A DNA stretch of 64,000 nt from Hyalella azteca (Eukaryota > Arthropoda > Malacostraca > Amphipoda > Hyalellidae): positions 1-64,000 of the forward strand of contig NW_025939599.1 of the NCBI RefSeq assembly GCF_000764305.2, read 5' to 3'. Position 1 is the first letter of the stretch. Each line of letters opens with the position of its first letter. Below, piece by piece: positions 33,290 through 44,900 of this stretch. The notes under the pieces are model-generated. The model made no database searches and was not told the origin of the DNA. It saw only the letters and a list, made by a program, of their open reading frames with translations. The position numbers and the translations under genes are program-made.

Positions 33290-33600
33290 CTGGATCATGG
33301 AAATTATTTCCGGAAACCTCAAAGACAAAATAGTTGTACAAACGTCGATATCATCCATACAGCCACTGCAAGGATAATTCCAGGCCTAAAGAGCAAGTCT
33401 CATAATGAAAAATTATCACGTTTCTTATCGACTGATGTGTGCAGACCTCATTGAAGTGTAAGAGTATACCCACGGATTGCACAGGGTCCCAGAAGGATTA
33501 CTAGAATTTAACGCAAGAACCAACACCAGGGGCCACCGCTATAAAGTGAAAAACTGCGTTGTAACATCCATGTCACTTCTTCTCCATTGTGTTGGTTGAT
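33290..33600 (+). mobile_element. LINE reverse-transcriptase remnant, plus strand
   Basis: Broken frames give IIPGLKSKSHNEKLSRF, then RLMCADLIEV, then FNARTNTRGHRYKVKNCVVT. These correspond to the thumb and C-terminal part of CR1/jockey-type reverse transcriptases (classically ...LIPGL...L..Y..RL..L.L..L..RR.RGDLIEVYK). This piece is the same family as 31860-32600 but inverted. The two together may derive from separate insertions or from one rearranged element. Confidence 0.65.
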
Positions 33601-36022
33601 AATCACCCCTTTGACGTCAGAAGAGATCAGATCAAAGCGGGTGCATCATTTGCAATATAGATTTCAGACTTGAAAGTTGAAGTGCAAAATGAGGTAACAT
33701 TCAATAACAGAAACATCAATTCTCTACTCATTACTTAGCCAGGTGAAACTTTAATATTTATGTTGATAATTTAGACACAAGGCATCATGCCTCGTATATC
33801 AGAAATATTGTCTCACAGTATTCATGTTTCTTGAGAGAACTTAACATTGGTATCTTATAGAACACAAATCGCCAGGGTTCAGCCTTAAAGAGTGCACACA
33901 ACTCACAAGAGCTACTGGCCTCTGACTCTACCAAATATAATCTCGCTCCCAAATGACGATAGGTCCTATCTGCAAATACTAAAAAGGATCTAAATTGTAA
34001 TGGTGAATTATTCCGGCACGAAATTAGTCATGAAAAATTAAATAACTATAATTTCCACAAAAATAAACATATGTTGAATTCGATGTTAAATGCTGGTTCA
34101 TATGAGTCTCGTTCTGAAAATCTTCTAACAAACTCTAGTTTTAAATTATCAATGTGATTCTGGGGATTCACAGTTAATGCAAGGATAAGCTGCTACATGA
34201 GCGAGATTTCAGCGACAAAATACGACCCAAAAAACGATGACCCTGTATCGTCAACAAATGCGTTGGACGTGAGCGCAGCAAGACGACAGCCGCTCGATAA
34301 AACGGGTTGGTAATAAGCTCGCTCCCGGCCATCTGGTGGTTGAGTAGGATTATACCGCCTTGTTTTAGTGGTATAACAGCCACCATATGAGTGGGTTACT
34401 TTGTGTTTCAACAGGAAAATACCAAACTAAAGGAATTAATCCATAAGCAGTAAAAGTCAGAGCAAATTGATGACGATGCACGAACAAGACTTGTTCTGGA
34501 AATGCACCACATACGAAGAAGTAATCACTTATCAATAAACTTACGACATCGCTATTTTAGAGCTAGTTTAGCATCAATTAATAATATTCGCTAAAATCCG
34601 CCAACAGGAACCTAAAACAAATGCTTACACCATAAACGATGTGAAATTCAATGAACCGAAGCCATCGTGAGTTTTCTCGATGAGCTTTACTCATTTTCTT
34701 CTCTCACTATATCAACGGCTTCCAGCCCCTAGGAGGGCTTCAAGGAAAATGGTTGCTGATATTCAATGTCGCAGCATTCAGGCCCCAACAAGCGATAGGC
34801 TTCGTCGTTCTCTTTCATATCCACGCCGCCCCAAGCGACTGCCGCCTTCAAGGGACATTGAACAGCTGAGCCCCTCTTCCTTGGCGGCGGTGGGTGCCTT
34901 GGCTTATGTATATTGCTTGACTTTAAAACTATTCTTCAGTTTTTTTTCCCATTTCTTTTGGAGAATTGCACTTAGCACTGAAACTTCACAACTATTACTA
35001 GTACATTAACTCAAAAGTTGCCAGTCTTGTAACACTAGTAGTTATTATCTAGGAACATAAATTATGTAAGAGTGAAAAGAAACCTGTGCTTGAAGAAAAC
35101 TCAGTGAGCCAAAAAAAAAAACACTGGTAAAAATTTTTCTGAGAGCAATTTGTCTTTAAAAATAATATATACTTTGAGGGTTTGATCTTTCTTCATTACC
35201 AGCCTTATTTTGCCGAGTTTATCAAGATTAGAGTCTATTTAATGACCTAAATCATCAACTGGTTGCATGGTAAAACGGACAAAAGTTTATGTACTTGGCT
35301 CCTCTCATTTCACACACTCGACTGCAGGCTTTTAGTAATGAGTAATATTTTTAAAACTAGTTTTATGGAATCTTAAGTTGATTTAAACCAAAAATAACAT
35401 CAAACAGGAGGTTTTAGTTAAAAAAAAACATACTGTGTCTAAATATAATTATAAAAAATAAATTTTCTTCTTGAAAACTGATGTGGGTTTTTTTATATTT
35501 CACTTTGAGAAAATGCAGTATACAAATTAAATTAACGCAAGAGTTAAAATTGATGTTAAATTTACAGTTGGTTGGGCTTACTTAAAATAGTAACTAAAAA
35601 TTGCTGTGAAGTATATTTTGCTGGCAATGATGACAAAAATGACCAAAAAAGTATTCAAGAATTCATACTGAAGTGCAAAAAATACAAAATGGACTTCAAT
35701 ATCAAGGAAATATTGAGTCTTCATTTTTTTATATCATTGCATAATAATAGGTCCTGAAGGGCTATAATACAAGTTGGAGGCCTAGTAATATAGAGCTAAT
35801 TTTTTAAAGTTCTTTTCATACCTTAAATTGGCATGGGTTGTTTCTAGAGTCAAGCATCATATTCCATTGTCTTGGTCCTATCTAAAAAATTTGAATGTTC
35901 TGCATTTGAGTCTTGTGTCGAGCTCTCTACATCCACATGCAACTTCACACTTGGGTCACTGTATCGGTTTCTGATGGAGCCAGGAGAGTAGCTTCTATTA
36001 AACGATGCATTAGTGACACATA
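33600..36022. other. Region without a firm gene; GC-rich patches at 34.2 and 34.7-34.9 kb
   Basis: Two CpG-richer islands stand out. At 34190-34400 the minus strand is open for about 70 codons in two frames. At 34720-34900 the plus strand reads through APTSDRLRRSLSYPRRPKRL after a possible acceptor (AACGGCTTCCAG). They could be exons or regulatory DNA of an unplaced gene. A short tandem GTACTGGCCACTTATAGTGG repeat lies just upstream at 33176-33226. The rest is AT-rich with nothing visible. Confidence 0.3.
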
Positions 36023-38128
36023 TCATGCTTGAAGCATAGAATGGGCTTTTTCTGTTGAATGCTTGCTAAGATGATGTCTTTTTAGATATCTTTTTGTGGC
36101 GCAAGCATAATCACACGAGGCGCACTTGAATGGTTTTTCTGTTGAATGCTTGTTGAGCAAATGACGTTTCAAGTACACTTTTGTGGTGCAAGCATAATCA
36201 CACTCTGAACACTGGAGAGGTTTTTCTGCAGAATGCTTTCGAAGAAAATGTGCTTCCATGCCCGATTTAGTGACACAAGCATAATCACACTTGGAGCACT
36301 TGAATGGTTTTTCTGTTGAATGCTTGTTAAGCAAATGGAGTTTCAATTTCGCTTTTGTGGTGCAAGCATATTCACACTCAGAACACTGAATAGGTTTCTT
36401 GGTTGAATGTTTGTTAAGAAAATGAAGTTTCAATGCCCCTTTGCTCTTGCAAGCATAATCACACTCAGTACACTGGATAGGTTTTTCAGTGGAATGTTTA
36501 TAAAGAAAATGACTTCTCAACTCGCTTTTTGTGATGCAAGCATAATCACACTCAGAGCACTGAATAGGTTTTTCTGCAGAATGCTTTCGAAGACAATGTT
36601 GTATCAAGTCAACTTTTGTGGTGCAAGCATACTCACACTCCGAACACTGAATATTTTTTTCTTTTGAATGCCTGCGAAGAAAATGTACTTTCAGTTGGCT
36701 TTTAATGGCACAAGCATAATTGCACTCAGAACACTGAAATTTCTTCTCAGCTGAATGTTTGTGAAGAAAATGACTTTTCAATTCCTCTTTTGTGGCGCAA
36801 GCATAATCACACCCAGAGCACTGAACCAGTTTTTCTGTTGAATGCTTCTGAAGACAATGTCTTTTCAAATTACTTTTTAATGCACAAGCATAATCACATT
36901 CAGAACACTGATAAGGTTTTTCTGTTGAATGTTTGTGAAGAAAATGACTTTGGAACTCGCCTTTTGTTTTACAAAGAAAATCACACTCAGAACACTGAAT
37001 AGGTTTTTCTGCAGAATGCTTTCGAAAAAAATGATTTTTCAAGTTAATTTTTAATTTGCAAACAAAATCACACTCAGAGCACTGAATATGTTTTTCTGCA
37101 GAATGCTTTCGCAGAAAATGTTGTTTCAAGCCATCTTTTGTGGTGCAAGCATACTCACACTCCAAGCAATGAAAAGGTTTTAATGCTGAATGCTTGTTAA
37201 GAAAATGTCTTTTCATGCCCCCTCTAATGGCACAAGCGTAATCACACTCTGAGCACTGAAAATTTTTCTTTGCTGAGTGCTTGCGAAGAAAATGACTTTT
37301 CAAGACACCTTTTGTGGTGCAAGCATAATCACACTCCGAGCACTTAACTGGTTTTTCTGTTGAATGCTTGCTGAGCAAATGATTTTTCAAGTACATGTTT
37401 GTGGTGCAAGTATAATCACACTCCGGACACTGAATACGTTTTTCTGTTGAATGTCTGCGAAGAAAATGTCCTTTCATGTCCTCTTCAACAGCACAAGCAT
37501 AATCACACATGGAGCACTTGAAAGGTTTTTCTGTTGAATGCTTGTAAAGACAATGCCTTTTCAGGCGCTGTTTTGTGGCACAAGCATAATCACACTTGGT
37601 GCAGCAAAACTTCTTCGTTGATGAATATTTAGAATGGCAATGCGTTTGCTTGAATTCTTTGCAACCATCAGCATATTTACTCTGAGAGTATTTCTGCACA
37701 TGTCTGTAAGGATGCTGTGAAAGAATATGGTTTTTGAGATCAGCTTCCGTGGCACATGAATTCGAACAAAACTGGCATTGGTGTTTACTTCCGCACAGCT
37801 GTTTGAATTTAATATGCTCTTGCAGTGGTTTTCTTGTGGCATGCGATTGTTCACAGTGAGGGAGCTGTAGTGATTTGCCTATTGAATGCATAGCATTATT
37901 GTGCTGCTCTAGTCCACTCCCTGAACTAGAGGTGTAATCAGAGCAGGGGCGGGGTCCTGAAGCAGGATGTTCCAGATCAAGGTGCTGCTGCAGTAGGCCT
38001 GCACCTGCAGGCACCAATCCATGCTGGGAACACCCAAGCCCGATGTGTTGCTTTGAGCTGGACGCCCCAGAGACATCAGCACCGCCAGCAGCAACTCCTG
38101 ATGCCAGTGCTGAGCCACCTTCGCCAAA
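36023..38128 (-). CDS. Zinc-finger gene terminal exon (fingers and stop)
   Basis: The acceptor is TTTTTATCATTAG (AG at 38129-38130), in phase 0 with exon 3. The exon starts FGEGGSALASGVAAGG, a Gly/Ala/Ser-rich spacer, and ends MLQA before TGA (36023-36025). The finger array forms an 87-bp tandem repeat at the DNA level between about 36041 and 37611. The two short plus-strand open frames inside it are shadows. Confidence 0.92.
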   Translation of the reverse strand, partial: FGEGGSALASGVAAGGADVSGASSSKQHIGLGCSQHGLVPAGAGLLQQHLDLEHPASGPRPCSDYTSSSGSGLEQHNNAMHSIGKSLQLPHCEQSHATRKPLQEHIKFKQLCGSKHQCQFCSNSCATEADLKNHILSQHPYRHVQKYSQSKYADGCKEFKQTHCHSKYSSTKKFCCTKCDYACATKQRLKRHCLYKHSTEKPFKCSMCDYACAVEEDMKGHFLRRHSTEKRIQCPECDYTCTTNMYLKNHLLSKHSTEKPVKCSECDYACTTKGVLKSHFLRKHSAKKNFQCSECDYACAIRGGMKRHFLNKHSALKPFHCLECEYACTTKDGLKQHFLRKHSAEKHIQCSECDFVCKLKINLKNHFFRKHSAEKPIQCSECDFLCKTKGEFQSHFLHKHSTEKPYQCSECDYACALKSNLKRHCLQKHSTEKLVQCSGCDYACATKEELKSHFLHKHSAEKKFQCSECNYACAIKSQLKVHFLRRHSKEKNIQCSECEYACTTKVDLIQHCLRKHSAEKPIQCSECDYACITKSELRSHFLYKHSTEKPIQCTECDYACKSKGALKLHFLNKHSTKKPIQCSECEYACTTKAKLKLHLLNKHSTEKPFKCSKCDYACVTKSGMEAHFLRKHSAEKPLQCSECDYACTTKVYLKRHLLNKHSTEKPFKCASCDYACATKRYLKRHHLSKHSTEKAHSMLQA

Positions 38129-41100
38129 CTAATGATAAAAATACAGAGTAAAACCATCTACCATATTAATAACAGCCACATTAAACTGTGGACTTGCCAC
38201 AATATAAGACATATGTTAGAAATTTTGGGATTTTTACCCCCATCTTTTGTGGTTCCTGCAAGGATTGCTTAGCATTAATACTTTGTCTGAGCAAATAAGT
38301 TAGTAACAATTACTTGGTCTCAACTTGAATACCTGCTCGAACACAACCCATATATACTATGCCTAACCTTTGATGCAATATTCATTTTCATCCCCAACAC
38401 AAAACCACAACAGCAAAAGCTCAGAGTTGAACAACATACTAAAATTCATCTCAGAACATTGTGTGGGCAAAACAAGGTCTAACTACACCAAGGAATACAT
38501 ACCTACTAAACTATTTGTTGTTCCATAATTGACTACACCTGCCCAATCTGAGACATGATCACTTTACCATCAACCAACATCACTCGGCTTCAAGCGTTTC
38601 AAAATGCCACACAACACACACTAACTGGTTGCTACAACACAATATTATCATTTTGATTGTAAAATGCAATGTTTCCTACTTACAGCAATTTTCTCATCAA
38701 TAACAGTCCTGCCATCAAGTCACATGAAATAACCACCAACCCTGCAACATGAAACAGTCTAAAAACTAAACAAATCAATGAAATTCAGCCAGTACTACCA
38801 ATCACCATTACCAGTGTTACCCTTAAAACATCCAGCAACAGGCTCCACACCAAAAACATTGACCAGAGCTACAGTGGTGAGAGACAGTCTCTTGTACCCA
38901 GCAGCCCAAGTTCAAGTCCTACTCAGGACAAGTTCTTTTGGGGAGCTCAGCTCTTAGCTAACTCTGCCATTCATCCAATTATGGTTGATAAATGTTGACC
39001 TGGCTTGCCCAGGCTATTTTGTTGTGCAAATGGTTTTTGCAGATCAGCGGGCCACTGATGGTTGTTAACTGCCTGTGGCCTTAGTGCCCTGAAAAACTGA
39101 CCTAGCACTCTCGCTAAACTAGTTGCCACTACCAGGATGGGTTATTACATCAACAATGCCATTGACTCATACCATGCACTGATAATTCCCAGAGGCTTGC
39201 TTCCTTTACTCTGAACAATGAACAAATTAGAGCTTTCAATACAAGATCTACATGATAGAAGCTGGCACAGCTTTGTTCTGATCACTGCATTCTCCAAAGC
39301 AGTTATTAAAACAGAATCAACAACATTTTCAACACAAGCAGCTACTGCCAACTCGTTGAAGAGACCCAGCTCCAGTTATGCATTGCCTTCAGCCTTCCCT
39401 GGTGTAGGGAATCAGCTGTTATAACAAAATAGCGGGTATCCTGACATTATGGTAGCAAATGTATTGCAGACCCGAGCTTACTAGGAACTAGTTATTATAT
39501 GTATTAAGGTTGTTGACTCTAAGCTCCCATCCTTGTTGGACAGCTGATTTATATCCTATGCGTACATACTGATTGCTATTACTTTAATCAAGTACAATAT
39601 GTCAGTGCGTAATCTGTCTCCTATGAATTTGTTACAGGTAGCTGACGAGGAAGACCAACCAGAAAGTATAGCACATGGACCAAGGCCAAAATAACAACAA
39701 CCCTACTGTTTTATATAATAAAAAATATTTTCAGAATTACTGTGCTAATCATAATCTTTATATTTTGACATAAAGATTGGATTTCATTTCCTTAATTCTC
39801 AATATTATATGAATATTTCAGTTTGATGTAAAGAAATACTCTTTCTGGTATATGTATGAGAACTTGATTCACCCAAGCAGACTATAGACAACTTCAGAAT
39901 AGAAAACTAATGTTGTGAACCCAAGCAATATGGTATCTTTGTCCCAAGCTGTGCAGTGCTGATTATTACCAATTTTATTCTTCCCTGAATGTGATTTCAT
40001 ATGTGAGGATGTTACATTTAATGTAATAGGTTCAGGTGCATTTCCTTGTCTTCCTACACTGCAAGAACTAGATATCTTGTTCCAGGATTTGATCCTTGCT
40101 TAGAAGAAATCAATAATAGGGCTATCTACTTCTTTGATCGAAAATCATTAGATTTCACTAGCAGAATTAAATGCATAAGGAAACTTATATCTGTTTAAAT
40201 TTCCACTACCAAAATTAATTAACTCAACTATTTTATACTTAAATGGCAACAGTAAAACAAAAAATTGGTAATTCAAAAAATATCAGGAAAAAATCTGTTG
40301 CATAGTTTAACCTAGGAAAAGCTGAACCTGCATCTTTAAATATAAATACCTGATTTAACAACAGAGCAGAAATGTTCTGTGAGGAGTTTGGGAGGGCATC
40401 ATGAGCCTCAACTTGAGCTTCTGTCTTGCACGGCACACAAGATGAGGGTGCAGGTGCTGGGCTTAGATGTTCAGTTGAACAAGACTGGGGAGAAGTGGAG
40501 GACAATGTTGATGTGGCTGCAGTGATGTGTGCATTTTACAAGGAAAGATTTGGTATGTGACTCTTGTGACATTCTGGGGAGAAGTGGAGAACAATGTTGA
40601 TGTGGCTGCAGTGATGTGAGCATTTTACAAGGAAAGATATGGTATGTGACTCTTGTGACATTCTGGGGAGAAGTGGAGGACAATGTTGATGTGGCTGCAG
40701 TGATGTGTGCATTTCATGAGAAATGATATAGTACAGAACTCATAGAATTCTCTGCAAAAGCCTAATTTCCTAACAGCACATCACAAATTACTTTCTATAG
40801 AGGACTTCTTATGTCAATGCATACCATAATGCAAATATTGCGCTAGCCAGTTTTCAACATAAAATGTATAAATAACATAACTGGAAATTTCAGAAGCAAG
40901 TGCACACTTTTAGTGCGTTTTTGTTGTATTAAAATTGGCATTAATAAATTTTGTTAAGCACTTCTTTTTTCACATTGCATTACTTCAGTTAAAACTTACA
41001 TCAATTCACATGAATGTTCTCCTGTTCTATTCTATGGAATTCTGTGCTTCAATCAAATTTATTCATTGAAAAAAGAGAAGAATTTTAAGAAAATTTTGAC

Positions 41101-41980
41101 AGTTTTATATGGTTTGTGCAAATAGGGACAGGAACCATCTATTCACATATAATCACATTATCATTAGTATTTGACTGTAGAAAACTATGGGAAAAATTTT
41201 TTAGTTTGGCTTTAGCATGGCAAACTTGATGAGAGTTATCATAAATCAAATTTCCCATAACTTCTAACCAATTATTTGATCAAGATGAGGGTGCTTCTTA
41301 CCTAATTATTATTGCTTAATATTCCAGCCTTGATACTCAATCAAGATTTGTGTTCTGATGCCTGAATTGAAGATTTGATTACGGAAATACTATTCTGCCA
41401 ATTTTTTCATGAAAATCTATTCAGTAATTTCACATGCTTTGACCAAAATTTAGAAGCATATCAGCTCCACTTACCTCACTTCCATATAAAAATGGTTCCT
41501 CCTTGATAGAAACTTCTTCAGTTTCATCCTCAAGCTCCTTCTTAATGGAATTAACAGAAGCTTTGACGACTTGTGGAGAGTTGTCATGTTCCAAGGCTGT
41601 AAAGTAAGTTCATTGATGTACTGGTGCCACTGGGTTATGGAGCAAGTTATCTCACAATGAATTTAGACAAAATGTTAATATCACTCAGAAGAAAGTGATC
41701 CCCTTATTGCCACACAATGTTATCAAATTTTATATTTAGGCTCTCATGAAAGAAACACAGATGAAAATTAAATCAGATAAATTCACATAGCCCAAAATCC
41801 TCCTTGGCACAATAGAAACTGATAAGTGAGGCACATGGAATCTGGCTTACCTTCAGACTTGACTTTGCTGCCACCAGGAGACACTTGAGTGAGGCTCTGC
41901 TCAGGGCATCTGCCACTCCTGACTGCAGCATCAGAGAGTTGGTGCAGCACAACACTGCATTTTCTGGTAATTGGTGCCAT
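36023..41980 (-). CDS. C2H2 zinc-finger protein with 18 tandem 29-residue fingers (830 aa, four exons)
   Basis: Exons 41851-41980, 41475-41596, 40350-40484 and 36023-38128 (2493 nt) join in frame at every junction. The N-terminal 130 residues have no fingers but carry three psi-K-x-E sumoylation-type motifs: VKSE, IKKE and IKEE. A lone finger lies at about 247-268 (CQFCSNSC...H-X4-H). Eighteen contiguous fingers fill 303-824, each exactly 29 residues with form C-X2-C-X12-H-X4-H and linker HSTEKP or similar. Every finger has CDY-x-C at its start, so the usual core Phe is replaced by Cys, with an aromatic two residues after the second ligand. Family knowledge points to a nuclear DNA-binding regulator; the target is unknown. 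Differences between fingers cluster at helix positions 2, 3 and 6, the base-contacting sites. Confidence 0.9.
38861..39210 (+). mobile_element. tRNA-Thr-derived SINE
   Basis: The head GAGCTACAGTGGTGAGAG (A-box-like, from 38866), CTCTTGTAC (anticodon-loop-like, TGT = Thr) and GTTCAAGTCC (B box, 38910-38919) follow the order and spacing of a tRNA-Thr gene with mismatches in the stems. The following roughly 280 bp of unrelated sequence would be the SINE body. It lies in the intron between zinc-finger exons 3 and 4, opposite in orientation to that gene. The 3' end is a guess. Confidence 0.6.
39638..39694 (+). CDS. Candidate plus-strand terminal exon or LINE end
   Basis: After an acceptor-like TTTGTTACAG the frame reads VADEEDQPESIAHGPRPK and stops at TAA. 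An AATAAA lies about 20-25 bp further on (TATATAATAAAAAA). It lies on the strand opposite the surrounding zinc-finger intron. The acidic, codon-clean composition looks like the end of a gene, but no upstream exon was identified. Confidence 0.25.
   Translation, partial: VADEEDQPESIAHGPRPK
40350..40484 (-). CDS. Zinc-finger gene exon 3
   Basis: A 135-nt exon in phase 0 encodes SCSTEHLSPAPAPSSCVPCK and continues to ISALLLNQ. The donor is CAG|GTATTT. The acceptor CACTTCTCCCCAG is the innermost of three identical acceptor-like sequences created by the 89-bp repeat immediately upstream. Confidence 0.8.
40485..40741. repeat. 89-bp tandem repeat carrying repeated splice-acceptor sequences
   Basis: CTGGGGAGAAGTGGAG starts at 40485, 40574 and 40663 (period 89 bp, nearly identical units). 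On the gene strand each unit provides CACTTCTCCCCAG, so exon 3 has three tandem candidate acceptors. Using either outer one would add coding that runs into stops, so only the innermost keeps the frame. Confidence 0.88.
41475..41596 (-). CDS. Zinc-finger gene exon 2 (SUMO-motif exon)
   Basis: A 122-nt exon with acceptor TACTTTACAG and donor GAG|GTAAGT. It encodes ALEHDNSPQVVKASVNSIKK followed by ELEDETEEVSIKEEPF. IKKE and IKEE fit the psi-K-x-E sumoylation consensus. Confidence 0.85.
41851..41980 (-). CDS. Zinc-finger gene exon 1
   Basis: The ATG at 41980 starts MAPITRKCSVVLHQLSDAAV and reaches a consensus donor, GAAG|GTAAGC (exon end 41851), leaving one base. I chose this ATG because it is the first in the open frame; codons upstream lack another ATG. 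It carries VKSE at its 3' end. Noncoding 5' exons may lie further right. Confidence 0.75.
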
Positions 41981-41986
41981 CACCAA

Positions 41987-44900
41987 ATGTGATGATAATT
42001 ATGAATTACTGATGTTGAAATTTTTAATCCACCTATTATGTTGACAGCAATTGCAATAACACTGGAAGGATTATGGAAACTGAAGAAATGAAATAGTGTG
42101 AGAAATTATCACTAATTTACACAATTAGACAAAATAAAGCAGGAATAGATTCAGCAGATATTTATTGAAAATTTACGATCTGCAGGTGCTATACAGGCAA
42201 TGATATGGCAAGTATAATAAGGTAGCTAAGTTAGAAGGTTTATAAGCTGGAGTAAATAAAAACAGAATGAGCAAGGTGACAATTTAGAAAAAATAGTGGT
42301 ATCTAGTAATTTGTCGCATCAAATCCAGCAAAAAAAGATCTGTAATGAATTTGCCCCAAGGGTCCCTAATTCTGCAAAGAAAAATTAATATTGTTCACTA
42401 TCGATGGAAATATCCTAGCTGTATAATGAACAAATTATGTATGAATATCAAGCAAATAATGAATAATGTATCATGAATTATTAATGAATCTAAGATTTGG
42501 ATGCTTCTCAGTGTTAATGCTGTTCAAAGGTGGCAAATTCAAAGCATATAAGAACTTAGTAAAAGGGATGGTACTCTAGACAGATAATAGGGAAGTACAG
42601 TTGAAGATTTGGCTTTGGTAAATTTAAGGAAAATATATGGAAACGTTGGTCACAGCGGAGTAATCTAGTTCCTTGGCCAACACTGAGGGCCACGTTTACA
42701 AACAAGACAAGACTTGGGAAATAAATTATTGATTGTTAATTTGCCTAGAGTACCATAGAAATAATTAATTACAGCATGCAAATAAATTTAAGGAATAAAT
42801 AGTACATTCATTGAAACAAAATGATAGTAAAATAGCAGTTAAGGAAAATAGGTAGAACATATTGAACAGCTGATGCAGGGCCAGCTGATGTTGAGTATTA
42901 CATTGTCCAAAAGTGAATTGATAGTTTGTTACAATAAATAAAAACTGAGCAAAAATCGAACGAAATGATTGAATGATGGCTGGTACATGAATCGTTATCA
43001 TAGCTTAACTGCTCTCTACTTAAACTACAAAATAAGAATGCAACATAAACAAAAAGCAAAATCTAGCCATCAAAATTTAAGAAATAACAACAAAAAATTA
43101 TTATTGTTTGGAAAATTTCCCACAGGGGGCTCAAAATTTAACTTTAAAGTTGGCAACAAAATTCATCTGTCACAAAATACTTGAGCACACAATTGCTTGC
43201 TAGATGCATTATAACTCTCTGATGTACAAAACTTGGCTACATGCAAATATTGCATATATATACCATAATAGAAATGGAAAGTGTCTTGAAACAGATGTGC
43301 AAGTAAACAGCATGGATACCAAAGCAATGATAATCTGGAAGCATTTTTTTTATCTGGAAACATTATTATAGATATTAGTGTTAACACATACCACTATATA
43401 CATTAGTGTACCAAGATTGGGGCATTGAGTTGTGATTTTGATCCAAGCTACCTTCAACAGGAACAATTCTGATTAAAATGGACAAGGTGGCTTCGTGGTT
43501 AAAATGGCAAAATTCTGTTATGTTCAAAGTTAGAGATAGGCCAGATTTGCCAACTTCAACATTGACACCCCAAGTACACTGTGATGTATGGATAGGTTGG
43601 CAGCACTTCAGACATTAGAATTGTCGTAATTATCAACTTCCAAAGTTGTTGGTTGCCAACCTACCAACTAAAAGTATATGCATTTGTCTCATCCACGGGA
43701 GACACTTGGCAACATTGTCAGATTACTAGGTTCAGTCAGGCAGCCACACCTGCTGTCAATCATGCTAGAACTAGCACTGGGCAGAAACCCCTACTTCATC
43801 ATATCCAGGCTATAGAGCATCATTCCAGTGGCATCCGTCTCAAGAATAGCAGCTTCAACAAAATCATTCCTAACATTATGATCAGTCAGGTTCTGTAGAA
43901 GAGACTGCAGTTCAAGCAAGTAGGCAACATGATCAGTTGATGTCCTAAATGACCTTTAACCCGCCAAATATAAGGAATTATGACAGATGTACAGTGAATA
44001 GGATTAACAAGTTCCACATTGAGGATAGCTAGGATTGGGTCAATACAGGCAGCAAACATTGTGACAACTACTGACCTCCAAATTATATCTGAAGACTGCA
44101 ATTAGTTGGTCTTTTTATAACGCTGAACTTAGACCAACTTTGCTCTGCATGCCTCAGTTTGCTTAACTATCACTATGAGAAGAAGAAAAAAATGCAGTAC
44201 AAGGAAGTCTCCAAATGTAATTTTTGGTAAAATTGATTGATGGGAGAATAAGAGCATCCTGTTTGGGTGCCCAGTGTCACAGAACCTCTTGCAATTATGT
44301 GGTTGGCAACTTATTGTGATTGGGTGTGTTTGCTGCAGCAGGGATTTCAAAAGAAAGGATTGTTTGATGGTCTCTTCTTCTACTACCATCCCAAACCATC
44401 ACTTAGTTTAATTTTTATTCATTTATATTTGTTAATTAAAGTAAGGAACAATTACAAAACAGGGAACAAAAGGCAAACATAATGAACCAAGACCAGGGCA
44501 AAAGCCAACTCAGAGGAGTCAACTATTCAATTTTAATTCCTTCTTCTCAGAATAATTTGCCTGCTTCATCACAGTTGGGAATTACCACACATTAATTAGA
44601 GACATGGTTAGCCTGAGGAGTGCAATATTGAAGTAAATTTGCTATACAGGTACTTAACATAGAATTATCAGTAATAGATATTAGGAACAAATCAAGTAGC
44701 ACAGGCTAACTCAAACAACTTGTACATCAGGAATTTGGGGTTTGCTATTACCCCTTGCAGGAAACTCCTGCTACCTCACAACTTGAAGGAAAATGGGTCT
44801 CCTAACAACATAGTCAGCACAAATATTCTTATATACAATTAAAATGATTCATTATTCTTGGTCACTTATTTACTAATCAATATTTTATCAACTTAGTATA

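Noticed and set aside
36407..37002. Plus-strand open frames inside the zinc-finger exon
   Set aside because: They are antisense shadows of the 87-bp finger repeat, with the same periodicity and no independent coding signal.
40471..40683. Minus-strand open frame starting SSTSPQNVTRVTYH upstream of zinc-finger exon 3
   Set aside because: It comes from the 89-bp intronic repeat; using the outer acceptors leads to a stop before the finger exon.
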